Shown here: in pieces, positions 1 through 10,012 of the stretch
Numbering within the stretch: the stretch's first letter is position 1
Layout: each line of letters opens with the position of its first letter
Source of the DNA: Bacteroidota bacterium
GTDB taxonomy: Bacteria > Bacteroidota > Bacteroidia > AKYH767-A > OLB10
Length of the DNA: 64,000 nt
Reading direction: 5' to 3'
Assembly (NCBI GenBank): GCA_016722525.1
Contig: JADKJB010000009.1
Span: 62,001 to 126,000 of the forward strand
The notes under the pieces: model-generated
The model's database searches: none
Told to the model about the DNA's origin: nothing
What the model saw: the letters and a program-made list of their open reading frames with translations, nothing else
Position numbers and translations under genes: made by a program

Positions 1-2
1 AT

Positions 3-590
3 ACAACCACCTTGCAAACGCTTACTGTTTCTGCTGCGGGAACTTATTCAGTTATTGTAACTGATTCTATCGGTTGTATCGGAACCGACGAGATTATTGT
101 CGGTTATTACGCTCCGGTTACAACTCCAACAATTACACAAAATGTAAATATTCTTCAATCGAGTCCGGCAAGCAGTTATCAATGGTATGAAGTTCCCGGA
201 GGACTAATAGCCGGCGCAACTTCACAAACTTATGCTCCGGGTCAGAATGGTACTTTCTATGTGGTTGTTATCGATTCAAATGGTTGTCAATCTCAGCAGT
301 CTGCCGATTATATTTTCTTGTTCAATGGCATTGCTGACTTGCCAGGAGTTTCGTTCCAAATCTCTCCAAATCCTGCTAATCAAACAGTTTTAATTGAATC
401 AACAGGTGTTCAGGGAAATGCTATAACCATTCAATTAATGGATATGCTTGGACAGTCTGTATTCAATCAGAAAATCGGAACAAATGAAAAATTCAGAATG
501 GATGTTTCAGCTTTTGCTGAAGGAATTTATTTTGTCAGAATAAGCGGTGCAGGTTTTAGTAGCACTCAAAAACTGGTCATTTCAAGATAA
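3..590 (+). CDS. C-terminal part of a T9SS-secreted surface protein (5' end outside window)
   Basis: The reading frame is open to the left edge of the window, so the true start lies upstream. What remains is about 195 residues. The first part has Ig/PKD-like beta repeats with the pattern Y-S-V-x-V-T-D-x-x-G-C, which is common in Bacteroidota adhesin-like proteins. The last 80 or so residues form a type A T9SS sorting domain: an SPNPA motif, a D-M-L-G-Q strand, and the ending G-I-Y-F-V-R-I followed by a K-L-V-I tail. The product is expected to be exported by the Sec system and then across the outer membrane by T9SS, ending on the surface or released. Its specific role cannot be told from this fragment. 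A good terminator follows directly. Confidence 0.8.
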   Translation, partial: TTTLQTLTVSAAGTYSVIVTDSIGCIGTDEIIVGYYAPVTTPTITQNVNILQSSPASSYQWYEVPGGLIAGATSQTYAPGQNGTFYVVVIDSNGCQSQQSADYIFLFNGIADLPGVSFQISPNPANQTVLIESTGVQGNAITIQLMDMLGQSVFNQKIGTNEKFRMDVSAFAEGIYFVRISGAGFSSTQKLVISR

Positions 591-607
591 CAAATTATTA
601 ATTTCAA

Positions 608-646
608 TAAAAAAGGCTGTCCTAACTATTTAGGACAGCCTTTTTT
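608..646 (+). terminator. Rho-independent terminator after the T9SS protein
   Basis: An 11-bp perfect stem (615-625 pairs with 630-640) with a 4-base loop is followed by a run of six T. It starts about 25 bases after the stop of the upstream T9SS gene. The A-run before the stem makes it partly bidirectional. Confidence 0.85.
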
Positions 647-874
647 GTTTCTACTCCATTTGTTTTTGTTTGCAGATGTGTAGAATCGTTTTTCCAATAA
701 ATGAATCTTTTGGAATCAGCTTAAATTTTATTGAAATTTTTCTTGGAAGTAAAAAAGAGTCCTGGGAGTAAGGTCTTTGATTTGATAGTATATTGCAGTT
801 CTTAGACCTTTTTTTAAGAAGTTTTACTTTGTATTATAAAAACTGATAGTTTTGTACCGTAAAAGAAAATCACG

Positions 875-985
875 ATGAAAACATTCATGAAAACTTATTT
901 TAGTAACGATGGTGCCGGAGCATTTGCACTTTTGTGGGTTATATTAGCTATAACTTTTATCGCAACCATCCTTTCAAGAGGATAA
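875..985 (+). CDS. Possible 36-residue single-span membrane protein
   Basis: This is a short ORF with an ATG start and TAA stop. The N-terminus is basic and polar (M-K-T-F-M-K-T-Y). It is followed by a continuous hydrophobic stretch at about residues 14-33, then a short S-R-G tail. That layout fits a one-pass inner-membrane micropeptide. It sits alone between a terminator and the convergent NlpC/P60 gene, ending three bases before that gene's stop. I do not recognise a family. The case rests on amino-acid pattern only, and chance ORFs of this size are common in AT-rich DNA. Confidence 0.4.
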   Translation: MKTFMKTYFSNDGAGAFALLWVILAITFIATILSRG

Positions 986-988
986 AAC

Positions 989-1762
989 CTAAACAAATCT
1001 TTTTATTAACCTTAAATTGTGGGTATACTTTTTTGTTTCGGAATTAAAAATTCCATGATGGTCAAGACTATCAATTCGTACTTTTCCTGAAGCATGTATT
1101 ACCTGATTGTTAGGTAGTATTATTCCCACATGTACAATACTTCCTTCCTCATTATCAAAAAAAGCCAGATCACCTTGTCGTGATTCATCAATAAGGTGAA
1201 TTAATGAACCTTGTTCAGCTTGTTGCCAGGCGTCTCTTCTGAGTCGGATTCCAGCTAATTTGTAAACCATTTGTGTAAAACCGGAGCAGTCGATCCCAAA
1301 AGGTGTTCGACCTCCCCATAAATAAGGTGAGTGAAGAAACATATAGGCATTCTCTACTATTCCTCTTGTGGCCGAAAGTTTTTCTGGGCATTTTACATTG
1401 CCTTCAAAACGGTAAGCTGTTTTCCCTAACCTACAGGTGTGATCCTTGAAATGAGGCATTGATGACCCTAATACAATAGAAAAAAGAGAGTTTTCATGAA
1501 TCATGATCTGAACCAGATCCACTGAAACGCAGGTTTGTTCCTTATTGAGCTTTCCATATTCTACCAAATCAATAGGTTCAATTTGAGAATTGGTTATCCA
1601 TCCCTCATAATGGTCATAGGCAAGTTTTACCCGATACCATCCCTCAGCTTTTTCAAAAATTTCGAAATGCTCACCAAATAAAACCTGCGAAATCATCTCA
1701 CTTCGGTGTGATGGTTCCTTCCTCAGAGGAATAACAGTTAAATTACAGATGCCGTGCGTCAA
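989..1762 (-). CDS. NlpC/P60 family cell-wall endopeptidase with SH3-like N-terminus
   Basis: The 257-residue protein has a bacterial SH3-like N-terminal region (about 8-65) and an NlpC/P60 catalytic domain (about 130-257). The cysteine nucleophile is C159 in D-C-S-G-F, the catalytic histidine is H211 in H-V-G-I, and the third polar residue is H223 in H-A-S-G. These match gamma-D-glutamyl-diamino acid endopeptidases of the YkfC type, which cleave peptidoglycan stem peptides. No clear signal peptide is visible, so it may act on recycled muropeptides in the cytoplasm, or its N-terminus may be mis-set. It lies 21 bases downstream of the thiolase gene on the same strand and is probably co-transcribed. 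The frame is intact. Confidence 0.88.
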   Translation of the reverse strand: MTHGICNLTVIPLRKEPSHRSEMISQVLFGEHFEIFEKAEGWYRVKLAYDHYEGWITNSQIEPIDLVEYGKLNKEQTCVSVDLVQIMIHENSLFSIVLGSSMPHFKDHTCRLGKTAYRFEGNVKCPEKLSATRGIVENAYMFLHSPYLWGGRTPFGIDCSGFTQMVYKLAGIRLRRDAWQQAEQGSLIHLIDESRQGDLAFFDNEEGSIVHVGIILPNNQVIHASGKVRIDSLDHHGIFNSETKKYTHNLRLIKRFV

Positions 1763-1783
1763 TGGAAAATTCTATAAATGAAA

Positions 1784-2961
1784 TTACATGTTTTGAATAA
1801 CAATAGCACTGGCCCCACCACCACCATTACATATGCCTGCCGCTCCAATTTTAGCATTGTTTTGTTTGAGTACATTAATCAACGTAACAACAATTCTGCA
1901 TCCTGAGCTGCCGAGTGGATGTCCTAGTGCAACAGCACCACCATTTACATTTACTTTGGCCGGATCCAGCTTCATCACTTTGTTATTGGCTATTGCAACA
2001 GCACTAAATGCTTCATTGATTTCGAAATAATCAATAGCTTCTGTTTTGAGACCTGCCTTTTCTATCGCCTTTGGTAAAGCTTTCGAAGGAGCTGTGGTGA
2101 ACCATTCCGGCGCTTGTTGCGCATCAGCAAATGAAATTATTTTAGCTAGAGGTTTTATTCCCATCGATTCTGCTTTTTCTTTACTCATAAGTACACACAG
2201 GATGCACCGTCATTCAATTTTGATGCATTTGCTGCTGTTACAGTCCCGTCTTTTTGGAAGGCGGGCTTTAAGGAAGGGATTTTTGAAAAATCTACTTTCT
2301 TATACTCTTCGTCTTCGCTAACTTTCAATGGTTCTTTACCTCTTTGTGGAACCTCTATGGCCACTATTTCATCCTTAAAAGCTCCTTTTTCATAAGCTTT
2401 AGCTGAACGTTTATAGGATTCAATTGCATAGGCATCTTGTTCTTCGCGACTTATTTTGTATTCGGTAGCACACAATTCGGTAGCATTTCCCATATGGTAA
2501 TCGTTGTAAACATCCCATAAACCATCCTTTACCAAACCATCTGTTATCTGACCATGTCCAAGACGATAGCCATTTCTTGCTTTTTCTAAGTAATATGGAA
2601 CATTAGACATGCTTTCCATTCCTCCTGCCACCACAATATCATTATCGCCCAACATAATTGATTGAGCCCCTAACATGATTGCTTTCATCCCTGAAGCACA
2701 AACTTTGTTGATCGTGGTTCCAGGAGTGCTATTTGGTAAGCCGGCATAAATAGATGCTTGTGTTACAGGAGCTTGACCAATATTTGCAGACAATACATTC
2801 CCCATAAAAACTTCCTGAACATGTTCAGGCTTTAATCCTGCTCTTTTGACCGCTTCCTTGATGACTGTTGCTCCTAATTGAGTTGCTGAAATTGTGCTCA
2901 ATACTCCTCCAAAAGCACCAATGGGCGTTCTGGTTGCTGCTACTATATATACTTCTTTCAT
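1784..2961 (-). CDS. Acetyl-CoA C-acetyltransferase (thiolase), frameshifted
   Basis: Two ORFs together make one normal thiolase of about 392 residues: 2185-2961 (N-terminal 258 residues) and 1784-2188 (C-terminal 134). The first holds the acyl-accepting cysteine C88 in K-V-C-A-S-G-M. The second holds the catalytic G-H-P-L-G histidine (its residue 90) and the C-N-G-G-G-G cysteine (its residue 120). The enzyme condenses or cleaves acetoacetyl-CoA in fatty-acid or ketone metabolism. The break at about 2185-2195 leaves an ATGA stop-start overlap, but no thiolase is made of two such chains, so I read it as a one-base error. On the minus strand a TACCTTTG box (3006-3013) fits a Bacteroidetes -7 element; its -33 is poor. 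Confidence 0.9.
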
Positions 2962-3126
2962 AGTGTTTTAAGTTCTTATTATAAACTGATCTTTGAATTC
3001 TTTTGCAAAGGTAAGCAATCTGAGTAAATGACTTTATTAAGGGTAATGTTAACTAAATGCCAAAAAATTAGCCTACCTTTTGCACCGAATTTACCTGATT
3101 TTCAGGTATTAAAGAAAAAAACAAGA

Positions 3127-4972
3127 ATGGAATCATTTAAATGCTGGGGCTTAGTCAAAAGGTCCTGGATGGAATTGAAAAACTAGGATTTGAAAACCCA
3201 ACCCCAATTCAAGAACAGGCTATCCCTGTGCTTTTAGAGGGGGATCGTGACTTTATTGGGCTGGCACAAACAGGAACCGGAAAAACTGCAGCCTTTGGTT
3301 TACCACTTTTAGAGCTACTTAATTTTACTACTAAAAAAACGCAGGCATTGGTGCTTGCTCCTACCAGAGAACTCTGCGTTCAGATTTCTAACGACATGGA
3401 AAAATTTGCCGATAAAATGGCAGGTGTGCACATTGTTCCGGTGTATGGTGGCGCAAGTATCACAAAACAAATGGATCAGATTCGACGGGGTGCACAAATT
3501 ATTGTTGCCACTCCCGGTCGTTTAATTGATTTGCTCGACAGGAAAACTATCAACCTGAACGAAATTTCAGTGGTCGTATTAGATGAGGCTGATGAAATGC
3601 TGAATATGGGCTTTCAGGAAGATATAGATTATATTTTAAAAAATACTCCCGATACACGTAAAACCTGGTTGTTTTCTGCAACTATGCCTCCCGAAGTTAG
3701 AAGTATTTCTAAAAAATACATGACTAATCCTTTTGAACTTACCGTAGGTAAGAAAAAGGCCGGTGCCGAAAATATTGAGCACGTCTATTATGTGGTTCAT
3801 GCCCGCGATCGCTACATGGCACTTAAGAGAATCGTTGACTCTAACCCGGATATTTTCGGAATAGTTTTTGCAGAACAAAAATTGAATCACAGTCAATCGC
3901 TGAGAAGTTAATCAAAGATGGATATAATGCCGATGCATTACATGGTGATTTAAGTCAACAACAACGTGATAAAGTAATGGGCCTTTTCCGTGATCGCTCG
4001 CTTCAGTTACTCATTGCAACTGATGTAGCTGCAAGAGGTATTGATGTGAGTAATATAACTCACGTAATCAATTATGAGTTGCCTGATGATACTGAAGTGT
4101 ATACACACCGTACCGGGAGAACTGCCCGGGCTGGAAAATCCGGTGTTGCCATTGCAATTATTAACATGAAAGAAATAGGCAAAGTTCGCCAAATTGAAAG
4201 AATGCTCAACAGGAAATTTATTCAAGGTAAAGTTCCTGATGGATTCCAGGTTTGCGAAAAACAATTGATGCACCTCATACAAAAAGTACATTCTGTTGAA
4301 GTTAATGAGGCTGCTATCGGTTCGTATCTTCCTAGTATTTTCGAAGAACTCAAAGAGTTGAGCAAAGAAGATGTCATTAAACGATTTACTTCATTGGAAT
4401 TTAACCGATTCCTCGATTATTACCGCAATGCTCCTGATATTAATGTAGATTCTTCTCGCTCGAGTGCCGGAGCTGGTGCCGAGAGAGGCAATTTGAGAGA
4501 TACTAACAAAGATACTTTATTTATTAATCTTGGTTCTGCCGATGGATTCGACCCAAGCAAAATGCTGCGCTACATTTGCGATACCGCCGATATTAAAGGG
4601 GGCTCTATTGGTCGCATTGACATAAAAGGCGTTTATTCTTTCATCGATATCGATAAAGAAGTTTTACCAGGTGTTCTTACCTCTTACGATGGTGAAGTGT
4701 TCAAAGGTCGTAAAGTGCGTGTGGATATTTCTCAAGGCGGTTCTGGTTCTTCAGGCGGAAGCGGCGGAGGACGAAGTTATGGAGGCGACCGCAAACGTAG
4801 TAGTGGTGGATCTCGTGACAGAGGTGGTTATTCTGGTTCCAGATCGGAAAGCGGTGGCGGCGAAAAAAGATATGGGCAGGAAAGAGAAGGTGGTTACCAC
4901 AGCCGTAAAGCCGGTAAAAGCGGTGGTGATGGCTTTAAAAGTGGTGCTCCCAGAAAAACTCGTCGTGATTAA
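3127..4972 (+). CDS. deaD: DEAD-box ATP-dependent RNA helicase, DeaD/CsdA-like, frameshifted
   Basis: The locus codes for one helicase of about 615 residues seen as 3141-3911 and 3977-4972. The N-terminal piece carries A-Q-T-G-T-G-K-T (Walker A, 42-49), P-T-R-E-L, A-T-P-G-R, D-E-A-D (148-151) and S-A-T. The second piece carries D-V-A-A-R-G-I-D and H-R-T-G-R-T-A-R-A-G of the helicase C domain. It continues with a DbpA-like RNA-binding domain and a Gly/Arg/Ser-rich tail of about 80 residues. It unwinds RNA duplexes in ribosome assembly and cold adaptation. The main break, near 3866, is mended by one extra T in a T-run. A second is likely near 3138, because ATG 3127 gives the usual M-E-S-F N-terminus only after an indel. 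Its stop overlaps the tail of the convergent PspC gene. Confidence 0.9.
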
Positions 4973-5160
4973 TTAACTGGAGGTGTATCCTCTGGCATCA
5001 CTACTGCAAGAATGAGGTAAAGCAACAATCCGGTTCCGAATCCTAGAATTGCTATCAGGAATATAACTCTTACCAATGTTGGATCCATATCGAAATAATA
5101 GCCTAAGCCACTACAAACTCCGAATATTTTCTTTTCTTTCTTGACAAGTCGTTTTTGCAT
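4969..5160 (-). CDS. Small PspC-domain membrane protein
   Basis: This 63-residue protein is almost entirely one PspC domain. A basic start (M-Q-K-R-L-V-K-K) leads into G-V-C-S-G-L-G-Y-Y-F-D-M-D-P. Then comes a hydrophobic segment of about 22 residues ending L-A-V-V-M-P-E-D, the typical PspC end. The length is normal for stand-alone members. It is expected in the inner membrane and related to phage-shock or envelope-stress modules, though a precise role is not known. It converges with the helicase gene and overlaps its stop codon. A second PspC domain occurs in the larger protein at 17203-18902. Confidence 0.85.
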   Translation of the reverse strand: MQKRLVKKEKKIFGVCSGLGYYFDMDPTLVRVIFLIAILGFGTGLLLYLILAVVMPEDTPPVN

Positions 5161-5397
5161 ATTTATTAGGTTTTCTTGTTTTGTAAAAGTAAATCTTTTT
5201 GATTAAAAATACTTTCTGTTTATTAGGGTCAATGGATAAGTGAATAATTGCTTATTTATTGACCCTTTATTATAGTGCTTAAAGTGTTGAATACAATACT
5301 ATTGTGGTTGGCAAAGGTGCATAATAATTTCATTTTCAATTATAAAAAGAATTGTGAAAAATGAATCCTACATTTGTTATTGATAAACTGAATTTAT

Positions 5398-6423
5398 ATG
5401 CTCGTCGACCTGCGTAGCGACACTGTCACCAAGCCAACTCCGGCCATGCTCGAAGCTATGTTTCAAGCTCAAATCGGTGACGATGTTTTCAATGAAGACC
5501 CAACAGTTGTTGAACTGGAAAAAAAAGTTGCAGCTATTTTTGGTAAAGAAGCCGCCTTGTTTTGCCCTTCAGGAACCATGACCAATCAGATTGCTATTAA
5601 AATATTGAGTGCATCCGGACAGGAAATAATATGCGATCATTCATCTCATGTTTATCTTTATGAAGGAGGTGGGTTGGCTTTCAATTCAGGGTTGTCAACT
5701 AATTTATTGATTGGTGATCGTGGAAGACTTCATGCTTCCCAGGTAGAAGAAGCTATCAAACCCGATCATGTTTATTATCCTAAAACAGCACTGGTGTCGC
5801 TCGAAAATACGCATAACCGAGGTGCCGGAAGTGTTTATAAACTCGACGAAATTAAAGCCATCCGTAAAGTATGTTTGAGCCATAACCTGAAAACTCACCT
5901 TGATGGTGCCCGTATCTTTAATGCCTTAGCAGAATCAGATTATAACGCTGTGGATATAGGAAGTCAATTTGATACTATTTCCGTTTGCTTGTCCAAAGGC
6001 CTTGGTGCTCCTGTTGGATCTGTTTTGGTCGCATCTGCACCACTCATCCATGAAGGCAGAAGAGTGCGAAAGGTACTGGGAGGTGGAATGCGCCAGGCCG
6101 GTTTTTTGGCAGCTGCAGGTATTTATGCATTAAATCACAATGTAAGCACACTCAAAGACGATCATAGCAGAGCTAAAAAACTATTTGATTGTATGTCATC
6201 ATTGGATTTTATAGATCAGGTGTTTCCGGTTGAAACAAATATTATAGTTTCCAAATTAAATAACAATTTTCCCGTCCAGTCGTTCATCGATAAACTTGCA
6301 GAAAAAAATATTAAGGTTGTTCAATTTGGGAAACAAGCTGTTCGTATGGTAACTCACCTTGATTTTACTGATGAAATGTTGGATTATGTTTGTCAAATTC
6401 TTCCTAAAATCCGACTCAATTGA
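5398..6423 (+). CDS. ltaE: Low-specificity L-threonine aldolase
   Basis: The intact 341-residue PLP enzyme matches the threonine aldolase family (fold type I). It opens with D-L-R-S-D-T-V-T-K-P-T. Residues expected at the active site are H84 (stacks on PLP), D169 and R172 in H-L-D-G-A-R, and the Schiff-base lysine K200 in C-L-S-K-G-L-G-A-P-V-G-S. It splits L-threonine or L-allo-threonine into glycine and acetaldehyde in the cytosol. The length is normal. The next gene starts with a TTG that overlaps this stop codon (TTGA), so the two are probably translationally coupled. Confidence 0.93.
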   Translation: MLVDLRSDTVTKPTPAMLEAMFQAQIGDDVFNEDPTVVELEKKVAAIFGKEAALFCPSGTMTNQIAIKILSASGQEIICDHSSHVYLYEGGGLAFNSGLSTNLLIGDRGRLHASQVEEAIKPDHVYYPKTALVSLENTHNRGAGSVYKLDEIKAIRKVCLSHNLKTHLDGARIFNALAESDYNAVDIGSQFDTISVCLSKGLGAPVGSVLVASAPLIHEGRRVRKVLGGGMRQAGFLAAAGIYALNHNVSTLKDDHSRAKKLFDCMSSLDFIDQVFPVETNIIVSKLNNNFPVQSFIDKLAEKNIKVVQFGKQAVRMVTHLDFTDEMLDYVCQILPKIRLN

Positions 6424-7139
6424 AAAAACAACTGCTTGGTTTTATACTTGTTTTTATTTTGGTTTCCTCGTTAGCCATTGCTCAGGAAAAATATATTCGT
6501 GTTCAAGGAAAAGTGTATGATCCCGAAAATAAAGGATCGATCCCCAATCTCATGGTGGTCAACAAAAGAACCCAACAAGGCTATTTTGGAAATAATACCG
6601 GTTATTTTGAAATTGAGGCTCGTAAAGAAGATACACTTTATATTGCTGCAACCGGATTTGTAACACTTAAAATTTCATTCCGTGATTCAATAGACAGAGA
6701 TGTTTATATGGTTCGTATCCCTTTGAGGAAATTTGAAATTCAACTCAAGCAAGTTGAAATTTTTACCAAACGTGATCTGGAAGCAATTCAGAAAGATATT
6801 GAAACATTAGGCTATGATAAAGAAGATTATATGCTCTCCGGTGTTGATGCCGTTTCAAGCCCGATCACTGCATTGTACCAGGCTTTCAGCCGGCGCGAAA
6901 GAAATAAACGCATGGTTGCTGAAATGAGAAACAACGATCGTCGCAGGGATCTTCTGAAAGAACTCTTTCGCAAATATGTCGATAATGATATCATTCAGCT
7001 TAACAGTATGGAATTCGATGACTTTGTAGATTTCTGTGGCGTCTCCGATGCGTTCTTGAAAAACTCTTCTCAATATGATTTTATCATGTATGTGAAAAAA
7101 AGATTTGAGGTATTTAGAATGATGAGAGGGAATGAATAA
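6420..7139 (+). CDS. Exported protein with CarboxypepD-regulatory-like domain
   Basis: This 239-residue protein starts at a TTG that overlaps the stop of ltaE. A signal peptide (K-K-Q then a hydrophobic stretch, cleavage likely after A-I-A-Q near residue 22) targets it to the periplasm or envelope. Residues about 25-100 look like a carboxypeptidase-regulatory-like beta-sandwich, with the pattern V-Q-G-K-V-Y-D and the Y-F-E-I-E strand. The rest is helical and charged, rich in R, K, D and E, with no family I recognise. Many Bacteroidota have such short exported proteins. The function is unknown. The frame is intact. Confidence 0.7.
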   Translation: MKKQLLGFILVFILVSSLAIAQEKYIRVQGKVYDPENKGSIPNLMVVNKRTQQGYFGNNTGYFEIEARKEDTLYIAATGFVTLKISFRDSIDRDVYMVRIPLRKFEIQLKQVEIFTKRDLEAIQKDIETLGYDKEDYMLSGVDAVSSPITALYQAFSRRERNKRMVAEMRNNDRRRDLLKELFRKYVDNDIIQLNSMEFDDFVDFCGVSDAFLKNSSQYDFIMYVKKRFEVFRMMRGNE

Positions 7140-7277
7140 AATGATTCAATGACCCTACTGGTTCTCCAATAGTAGTTAACATTCAACTCAAATAATAAGC
7201 AGGAGTTGAGTAGGCAATGCAGAAATCAAAAATATAACTGAACTTCACATTCAAGCAGTATTAATTCTTTTATAAAA

Positions 7278-7880
7278 ATGGCTTACAAACCCAACGATCA
7301 TTTTGCTAAGAAGGCTAAGAAGGAGCAATATGTCGCACGTTCAATTTATAAGTTGCAGGAGATTGATAAGAGATACAGGGTGATTCATTCCGGTGATCAG
7401 GTATTGGATTTAGGGGCTTCCCCGGGTTCTTGGTCTCAGTATGCATCCGAAGTAATAGGAGAGAAGGGAAGGTTACTTGGAATCGATTTAAAAAAGGTAT
7501 TTCTTTCCTTACCCAATGCAGTATTTATGAAAGGTGATATTTTAACACTTGATTTTGGTCCTGCTCTTGAACTCCATAACTTCACCAAGCCTTTTGATGT
7601 AATCATTTCTGATATGGCTCCAGACACTACCTCCAGCAGATTTACCGATCAAATGAAGTCACTGGAGCTTTGTGAAATGGCTTTAGACTCTGCACACCGT
7701 TTATTAAAATCTGGTGGAAATTTTGTTTGCAAAATATTTGATAGCGGTGATGCTATGGGTTTTCGGGATGAACTAAAGAAATATTTTAATACTGTTCAGT
7801 TGTTGCGACCCAAAAGTACACAACAATCAAGTAAAGAGTTTTTTATGATCGGATTAGGTTATAAAAAGAGTCTGCAGTAA
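7278..7880 (+). CDS. rlmE: 23S rRNA (uridine-2'-O-)-methyltransferase RlmE/FtsJ
   Basis: The 200-residue protein is a SAM-dependent Rossmann methyltransferase of the RlmE (RrmJ/FtsJ) family. The SAM motif is D-L-G-A-S-P-G-S-W (44-52). The catalytic K-D-K-E tetrad is K25, D112 (S-D-M-A-P), K152 (C-K-I-F) and E187. Its spacing (87, 40, 35) almost equals that of E. coli RlmE. The enzyme methylates U2552 (E. coli numbering) in the A loop of 23S rRNA late in 50S assembly. The frame is intact and the length normal. It lies between two unrelated exported-protein genes with gaps over 80 bases, so it probably has its own promoter. Confidence 0.95.
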   Translation: MAYKPNDHFAKKAKKEQYVARSIYKLQEIDKRYRVIHSGDQVLDLGASPGSWSQYASEVIGEKGRLLGIDLKKVFLSLPNAVFMKGDILTLDFGPALELHNFTKPFDVIISDMAPDTTSSRFTDQMKSLELCEMALDSAHRLLKSGGNFVCKIFDSGDAMGFRDELKKYFNTVQLLRPKSTQQSSKEFFMIGLGYKKSLQ

Positions 7881-7967
7881 TCTGTGAAGCTAAGCTTGCT
7901 CAATGGTGAAGCATCAAGATCAGCAATGATCACTTTAACTTGATTCAAAAGCGTCGAAAATAAAATC

Positions 7968-8875
7968 GTGAAAATGAGAATATTGTTAATTGTTTTATTT
8001 CAACTACTCCTCTCTATCTCCTCTTTTTCACAAGTAGCAAAATCAGTTGTTCTCGATTCTGTAATGGTTCAGGCTGTAAAACGAGGCTTTGATGTGAATG
8101 ATTTTATTGATATGATGAAATCGGACACTTCATTTTTGACGGGTTTTAGAAATGTTCGAAATGCACCCCATGATGTAAAAGGTTTTATGACTGTCTACGG
8201 ACGAAAGAAAAAGATAATCGCTACAAGATACCGCCACGCTTTGCAGGTAACTGATGGAAATAAACGATGGATTAAAATGGTTGAAGAAAATGTGACCGGT
8301 AAGTTTTATAACCGTAAAGAAGAAGCGGAAACGTATACCGCTGAAATATTTGATGATATTTTCTTTTTTAAAGATACGTTACCTGTGTTGCCTTCTTCGG
8401 TTTCTATTTCATCTGCCACCAACACCAACAATTCAAGTAATATTAACAAGCTAAAAAAACTTATTTTTAATCCCGGTGCCGAAATTGAAGGTGTACCGCT
8501 AATAGGTAAACGACTTGCTATTTTTGATGATGAAATGGTAGCCTATTATGATTATACTATAGTTGCTTCCAACTTTAAAGATTCAATATCCTGTTATGTA
8601 TTCTCGTGTAAAGAAAAAGTGGGCGCAGGTGACTATCCGGTTTTGAAATCGCTAAGCACCTGGTTTGATAGAAAACTTTTAATATTGTTTACCGGGAATA
8701 CCGATATCAATACAGTGGCATGCTATTCGATTTTAATGTAACCATGAAGGTGACCATGGGCTATGAAAGTGATAAATTAATTCCTAAACAAATTCGTTAT
8801 TCCGGATTTTGGGACCTGCCATTAAAAAAGCAAGAAACCGTAGATTTTGTTTTGGATTTTGAATTGGTCAATTAA
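7968..8875 (+). CDS. Exported protein of unknown function, paralog A, frameshifted
   Basis: The locus codes for about 302 residues: 7968-8741 in frame, then a shifted frame to the TAA at 8873-8875. Adding one A to the A-run near 8675 restores the D-R-K-T-F-N-I-V-Y-R-E-Y-R-Y-Q-Y stretch and a C-terminus (Y-S-G-F-W-D-L-P-L) matching the neighbour. A signal peptide ends near residue 22 (S-F-S-Q). I recognise no named family. The central part carries W-x-K-M, then D-D-I-F-F-F-K-D-T, then C-Y-V-F-S-C. It looks like a soluble beta-rich envelope protein. It is the first of two tandem paralogs. Confidence 0.7.
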
Positions 8876-9084
8876 TGGAACGTCTAAAGACCTAACGCCT
8901 TGGCTAATTGGGAAGCACTGGCGTTCAAAAATGTTTTTTAATTGTTTAGAACAACCTCTGAATTGGATGGAGGATAACAAGTAGGAGAACATTTGCTAAA
9001 TTTATGAAATGATTGTAAAATAACTGTTAGGTATGGAGCGGAAGAATTTCTTAATTTGTTTCTGTTTTGTATCTAAATTTCAAC

Positions 9085-9997
9085 ATGTATACTAATAAAT
9101 TCAATTTTCTGAAAACTTTTATTTTAATTATAGTTTCATTTTTACAACCTGTTTGTATTTATTCGCAGGTTGCGAAATCGGTAGAATTGGATTCGGTAAT
9201 GATTCAAGCCGTTAAGCAAGGTTTTGATGTAGTCGATTTCATTGAAATGGTACAAGCCGACACTTCTTTTGTTCAGGGATTTAAAAATCTTGTGAACGCT
9301 CCTTATAAGGCAAAAAGCAATGTTACAATTTATGATAGTAACAAAAGTGATTGCAACACGATTTCGCAATGGCGAACAGCATATTAATCTGAATAAAAGA
9401 TGGATGCAATTATCAGAAGATAAATTTACCGGAAAATTTTATGACCGGAAAAATAAGCCTGATACTTACACTATCGAAATGTTTGATGATATATTTTATT
9501 ATAAAGACACCATGCCGGTTGTAGGCCCATCAGCTTCCCTTGCTTCAGGAACCCAATCCAATAATCCTGGCAATATTGAGAAGCTGCAAACCCTTATTTT
9601 TTCTCCCGGATCTGAAATTAAAGGTATACCTGTCGTTGGAAAACGTTTTGCGATTTTTGATGATGATATGGTTCCATATTACGATTATTCAATAACCGCA
9701 GCAATTTTTAAAGATTCCATTTCATGTTATGTTTTTTCTTGTCATGAAAAACCGAACGCCGGAGATTATCCTGTGCTAAAATCTTTAAGTACCTGGTTCG
9801 ATAGAAAAACATTCAATATTGTTTATCGTGAATACCGATACCAATACAGCAGTATGATTTTTGATTTTGATGTTTCTATTAAAGTAATAATGGATTATGT
9901 AAATGAAAAATTGATTCCGAAACAAATCAGTTATTCTGGCTTTTGGGACCTCCCTTTGCGGAAACAAGAGAATGTGGATTTTACGATTGATTTTTAA
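9085..9997 (+). CDS. Exported protein of unknown function, paralog B, frameshifted
   Basis: This is the second tandem copy, about 303 residues, seen as 9067-9387 and 9320-9997. I prefer ATG 9085 over the TTG at 9067 because it begins directly before a normal signal peptide ending near I-Y-S-Q. An indel in the A-run near 9351 links the two frames. It shares with the upstream protein the blocks V-A-K-S-V-x-L-D-S-V-M, G-K-R-x-A-I-F-D-D, C-Y-V-F-S-C, Y-P-V-L-K-S-L-S-T-W-F-D-R-K and Y-S-G-F-W-D-L-P-L. I know no function for the family. It ends 15 bases before guaA. Confidence 0.7.
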
Positions 9998-10012
9998 TTT
10001 ATACCTTTACGC

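Noticed and set aside
2185..2188. ATGA overlap in the thiolase, which looks like two coupled genes
   Set aside because: Neither half is a complete thiolase, and the catalytic Cys, His and Cys are divided between them. The many similar breaks in this window make a one-base error the simpler reading.
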